Under the pieces are notes generated by a model. The model was not told where the DNA came from. It worked only from the letters and a program-made list of their open reading frames with translations, and ran no database searches. DNA of 25,101 bases, from assembly GCA_963558075.1 (NCBI GenBank), contig CAUWFN010000028.1:1-25101 (forward strand), written 5' to 3'. Of this stretch, positions 22,364 through 25,101 are shown piece after piece. This DNA comes from CALHKP01 sp963558075 (GTDB lineage: Bacteria > Bacillota > Clostridia > Peptostreptococcales > Anaerovoracaceae). Every line of letters begins with the position of its first letter. Position 1 is the stretch's first letter. A program made the translations under genes and the position numbers.

Positions 22364-24982
22364 ATGGAGAAACTAGGTTTAAATGAAATAAGAAAATTAT
22401 TTCGTGAATTTTATGTAAGCAAGGAGCACTATCCTGCAAAGAGTGCTTCTCTGATTCCGCATAATGATAAATCACTGCTTCTGATTAACTCAGGTATGGC
22501 GCCGCTAAAGCCTTATTTTGCAGGTCTTGAAACTCCGCCTTCAAAGAGAATGACTACATGCCAGAAATGCATCAGAACAGGCGATATTGACAACGTTGGA
22601 AAGACTTCAAGACACGGTACATTCTTCGAAATGCTCGGAAACTTCTCATTTGGAGACTATTTCAAAGAACAGTCTCTAACATGGGGATGGGAGTTCATAA
22701 GAGATGTACTTAAGCTTCCAGAAGAAAAAGTATGGGCTACAGTATATGAAGATGACGATGAAGCTGTAGAAATCTGGAAAAAGCTAGGTATGCCAGAAGA
22801 AAGAATCGTACGTCTAGGAAAAGACGATAACTTCTGGGAAATCGGACTTGGACCTTGCGGACCATGCTCAGAAATATATTTTGACAGAGGAGAAGAATAC
22901 GGTTGCGATAACCCTGACTGTAAACCAGGTTGCGACTGCGACAGATACATCGAATTTTGGAACCACGTATTCACTCAGTTCTCAAAAGAAGAAGATGGAA
23001 GCTACTCAGACCTTGAGCATCCAAACATCGATACAGGAATGGGACTCGAAAGACTTGCATGCATCATGCAGGGTGTAGACTCAATCTTCGATATCGATAC
23101 TATCAGATACATTCTTAACGGTGTAGTTGAAATGTCAGGAATCGAATACAAGGATGGTGCTTGTGAATCTGATGTATCAATCAGAATCGTAACAGACCAC
23201 CTAAGATCAGTTGTATTTATGATTGCTGATGGAATTCAGCCTTCTAACGAAGGAAGAGGATACGTTCTCAGAAGACTTATCAGAAGAGCTGCAAGACATG
23301 GCAAGATTCTAGGCATCAAACAGGGCTTCCTAACTGAGCTTGCTGACAGAGTAATTGAAGTATCAGGCGAAGCTTACCCTGAACTTGTAGAGAGACAGGA
23401 CTACATCAAAAAAATCATTTCTGTAGAAGAAGACAAATTCGCATCTACAATCAACCAGGGATGCGACATCATCTCTCAGTACATCGATGAAATGAAAGAA
23501 AACAAAGAAACTGTTCTATGTGGTGAAAAGGCATTCAAGCTTTATGACACTTACGGTTTCCCTCTAGAAGTAACTCAGGAAATCCTCGAAGAGGAAGGTT
23601 TCACAGCCGACGTTGAAGGCTTCAGCAGAAGCATGGAAGAGCAGAAGGAAAAGGCTAGAATCGGCAGAAAGTCTTCTGATGAAGAGGGCTGGAAGGAGGC
23701 TGATGAGGCTCTTGACCTTCCGGACACTGTGTTCACAGGTTATGAGAAGACAAGTGATGAGGCGAAGGTGCTTGCTGTGTTTACTAAGGACGGCAGGGCT
23801 TGCGAGGCTGCGGAAGGGAAGGAGGCGACCGTTTACCTTGATAAAACTCCGTTCTACGCAGAAGGCGGTGGACAGATTTACGATAAAGGTATTATGTCAA
23901 CAGATGCTTTCAAGGCTGAAGTTAAGACTGTAACAAAGAAACACGGTCTTTTTGCTCATAAGATTTCTATTCTTTCAGGAAAAATTGCAGAAGGCGATAC
24001 TGTAATGTGTGATGTTGATTTTGTAAGAAGAAACCATGTCGCAAGAAACCATACTGCTACACATCTTCTGCAGAAAGCTCTGAGAGAAGTTCTTGGAACT
24101 CATGTTGAGCAGTCAGGATCATCTGTAGACGAAAACAACCTGAGATTTGACTTCACTCATTTCGAAGCTCTTACAACAGAAGAAATCAAAAAAGTAGAAA
24201 GCATTGTAAACCAGAAAATTGCTGAATTCCTACCTGTTTCAACAGTTAACACAAGCATGGATGAAGCAAGAGAAATGGGAGCAATGGCTCTGTTCGGCGA
24301 AAAGTACGGAAATACAGTTCGTGTAGTAAGCTGTGGAGATTTCAGCGTTGAGCTCTGCGGAGGAACACATGTTGCAAATACAGGACAGATTGGTGTCTTC
24401 AAAATCGTAAGTGAAGCAGGTGTTGCATCTGGCGTTAGAAGAATCGAAGCAAAGACAGGACTTGGAGTTCTAGAACTTGCAAATGCATATGAAAAACTTA
24501 TCTGCTGCACATCTAAAACTCTGAAGTGCAACAACAGCATGATTGATGAAAAATCAGAAGCACTCCAGAAAGAGCTAAAGGATGTAAAGAAAGAGCTCGA
24601 AGATTTCAAGAAAGCTGCAATCGGAAGTGAGCTTGACTCAATGGTAAGCGAAGCAAAGGATGTAAACGGCATAAGACTTATCACAAAACGCTTTGATGAT
24701 TACAACATCAATGATTTACGTGGAATTTCCGATGACATAAAAGCAGAAAACAAAAATATCGTAATGGTATTTGCGGCTGTAAATGAACCTAAAGTAACAT
24801 TCATGGTTTCCATTACAGACGACCTAGTAGAAAAGGGACTTCACGCAGGAAAAATGATTAAAGAAATTGCAAAAGCTGCAGGCGGTGGCGGCGGCGGAAA
24901 AGCTGATATGGCACAGGCTGGAGCAAAGGATTCATCGAAGATTGAAGATGCATTTAATGTTGCAGAAAATTTAATCAAGTAG
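22364..24982 (+). CDS. alaS: Alanine-tRNA ligase
   Basis: An 872-residue AlaRS with catalytic (NSGMAPLKPYFAG, SRHGTFFEMLGNFSFGDYFK, GRGYVLRRLIRRAARHGK), tRNA-recognition and editing domains. The editing-site metal ligands are all present: H563 and H567 (HTATH), C665 and H669 (CGGTH). The C-Ala domain ends in AGGGGGGKADMAQAG. A Cys-rich insert (YGCDNPDCKPGCDCDR, about residues 185-200) is a common feature of clostridial AlaRS. AGGAGG precedes ATG by 8-9 nt. Between about 23640 and 23860 the codons shift to GAG, AAG, GTG, GCG and GGG, unlike flanking parts of the gene. Downstream of the sulfur/tRNA operon, it fits the tRNA-related theme. Confidence 0.97.
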   Translation: MEKLGLNEIRKLFREFYVSKEHYPAKSASLIPHNDKSLLLINSGMAPLKPYFAGLETPPSKRMTTCQKCIRTGDIDNVGKTSRHGTFFEMLGNFSFGDYFKEQSLTWGWEFIRDVLKLPEEKVWATVYEDDDEAVEIWKKLGMPEERIVRLGKDDNFWEIGLGPCGPCSEIYFDRGEEYGCDNPDCKPGCDCDRYIEFWNHVFTQFSKEEDGSYSDLEHPNIDTGMGLERLACIMQGVDSIFDIDTIRYILNGVVEMSGIEYKDGACESDVSIRIVTDHLRSVVFMIADGIQPSNEGRGYVLRRLIRRAARHGKILGIKQGFLTELADRVIEVSGEAYPELVERQDYIKKIISVEEDKFASTINQGCDIISQYIDEMKENKETVLCGEKAFKLYDTYGFPLEVTQEILEEEGFTADVEGFSRSMEEQKEKARIGRKSSDEEGWKEADEALDLPDTVFTGYEKTSDEAKVLAVFTKDGRACEAAEGKEATVYLDKTPFYAEGGGQIYDKGIMSTDAFKAEVKTVTKKHGLFAHKISILSGKIAEGDTVMCDVDFVRRNHVARNHTATHLLQKALREVLGTHVEQSGSSVDENNLRFDFTHFEALTTEEIKKVESIVNQKIAEFLPVSTVNTSMDEAREMGAMALFGEKYGNTVRVVSCGDFSVELCGGTHVANTGQIGVFKIVSEAGVASGVRRIEAKTGLGVLELANAYEKLICCTSKTLKCNNSMIDEKSEALQKELKDVKKELEDFKKAAIGSELDSMVSEAKDVNGIRLITKRFDDYNINDLRGISDDIKAENKNIVMVFAAVNEPKVTFMVSITDDLVEKGLHAGKMIKEIAKAAGGGGGGKADMAQAGAKDSSKIEDAFNVAENLIK

Positions 24983-24988
24983 TATAAT
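24960..24988 (+). promoter_or_regulatory. Promoter of the ireB-family gene
   Basis: TTGCAG (24960-24965) and TATAAT (24983-24988) have a 17-nt spacer. The -35 lies in the last codons of alaS; the predicted start is near 24995, about 20 nt before ATG 25014. Confidence 0.55.
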
Positions 24989-25013
24989 TAAGATATTAAG
25001 AGGAGGTAAGACA

Positions 25014-25101
25014 ATGGAGAGAAAAACTATAATGTTTGATGCAGCTAAAACTCAGCAGAAAACCACCAGAGAGATTTTAGACCTGGTTTATGATGCGCTC
25101 G
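25014..25101 (+). CDS. IreB-family (UPF0297/YrzL) regulatory protein, start only
   Basis: The first 29 codons are visible, cut by the window edge: MERKTIMFDAAKTQQKTTRE, then ILDLVYDAL. This matches the start of UPF0297/IreB proteins (T-x-M-F, then LxxVYxAL), small phosphorylated targets of the IreK serine/threonine kinase in Enterococcus. AAGAGGAGGT lies 7 nt before ATG. In Firmicutes this gene usually follows alaS and precedes ruvX (yrrK), which supports the call despite its shortness. Confidence 0.82.
   Translation, partial: MERKTIMFDAAKTQQKTTREILDLVYDAL

Noticed and set aside
24157..24684. 175-residue minus-strand reading frame inside alaS
   Set aside because: Ser/Ile/Phe-rich antisense shadow of the AlaRS C-terminal half; no ribosome site or known motif.

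Overview
The window looks like ordinary chromosome from a low-GC Gram-positive anaerobe of the class Clostridia. The signs are A/T-ending codons with AGA as the main Arg codon, strong AGGAGG-type ribosome sites, sigma-A promoters with 17-nt spacers, a class A RNase P RNA, a large fused 2-hydroxyacyl-CoA dehydratase activase, a NifS-NifU-MnmA cluster, and alaS followed by an IreB-family gene. The exact genus cannot be read from the sequence. I see no phage, transposon, CRISPR array, tRNA or rRNA. Nearly all genes lie on the + strand.

Layout. (1) 1-2400: rnpB runs straight into a MATE-family efflux gene, which converges on and slightly overlaps a minus-strand cysteine-cluster (YkgJ-type) gene. 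(2) 2442-7490: a 1406-residue activase/dehydratase-like Fe-S protein, then yebC with its own promoter and terminator. (3) 7570-9590: a 6S RNA gene (ssrS) directly upstream of pgsA, then cinA. (4) 9595-11375: recA behind two tandem promoters, the second overlapped by an SOS box, then a nitroreductase. (5) 11405-16739: rplU with an L21 leader, rpmA, a terminator, then obg, an HD-domain gene, a B12-type radical SAM gene and its DUF2344 partner. (6) 16775-17897: comEA and a DUF896 (YnzC-like) gene, each with its own promoter. (7) 17922-22295: a sulfur-transfer operon, nifS-type cysteine desulfurase, nifU/iscU scaffold and mnmA, with a phosphohexomutase translationally coupled behind it. (8) 22318-25101: alaS and the start of an ireB-family gene cut by the window edge.

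How the parts work together. The sulfur operon is coherent: desulfurase and scaffold can feed sulfur or Fe-S clusters to MnmA, which thiolates U34 of tRNA. Much of the rest supports translation and genome upkeep: RNase P, 6S RNA, L21/L27, Obg, AlaRS, YebC and RecA.

I did not find an obvious new defence or mobile system. The points most worth a second look are an L21 ribosomal protein carrying a C-terminal HeH-like helical domain; loss of both the Prp protease gene and the L27 presequence it normally cleaves; an MnmA with CxxC where the familiar motif is DxxC; a symmetric candidate operator over the weak -35 of the sulfur operon; a codon-usage island inside alaS; and two housekeeping RNAs whose 3' ends abut the ribosome-binding site of the next gene.
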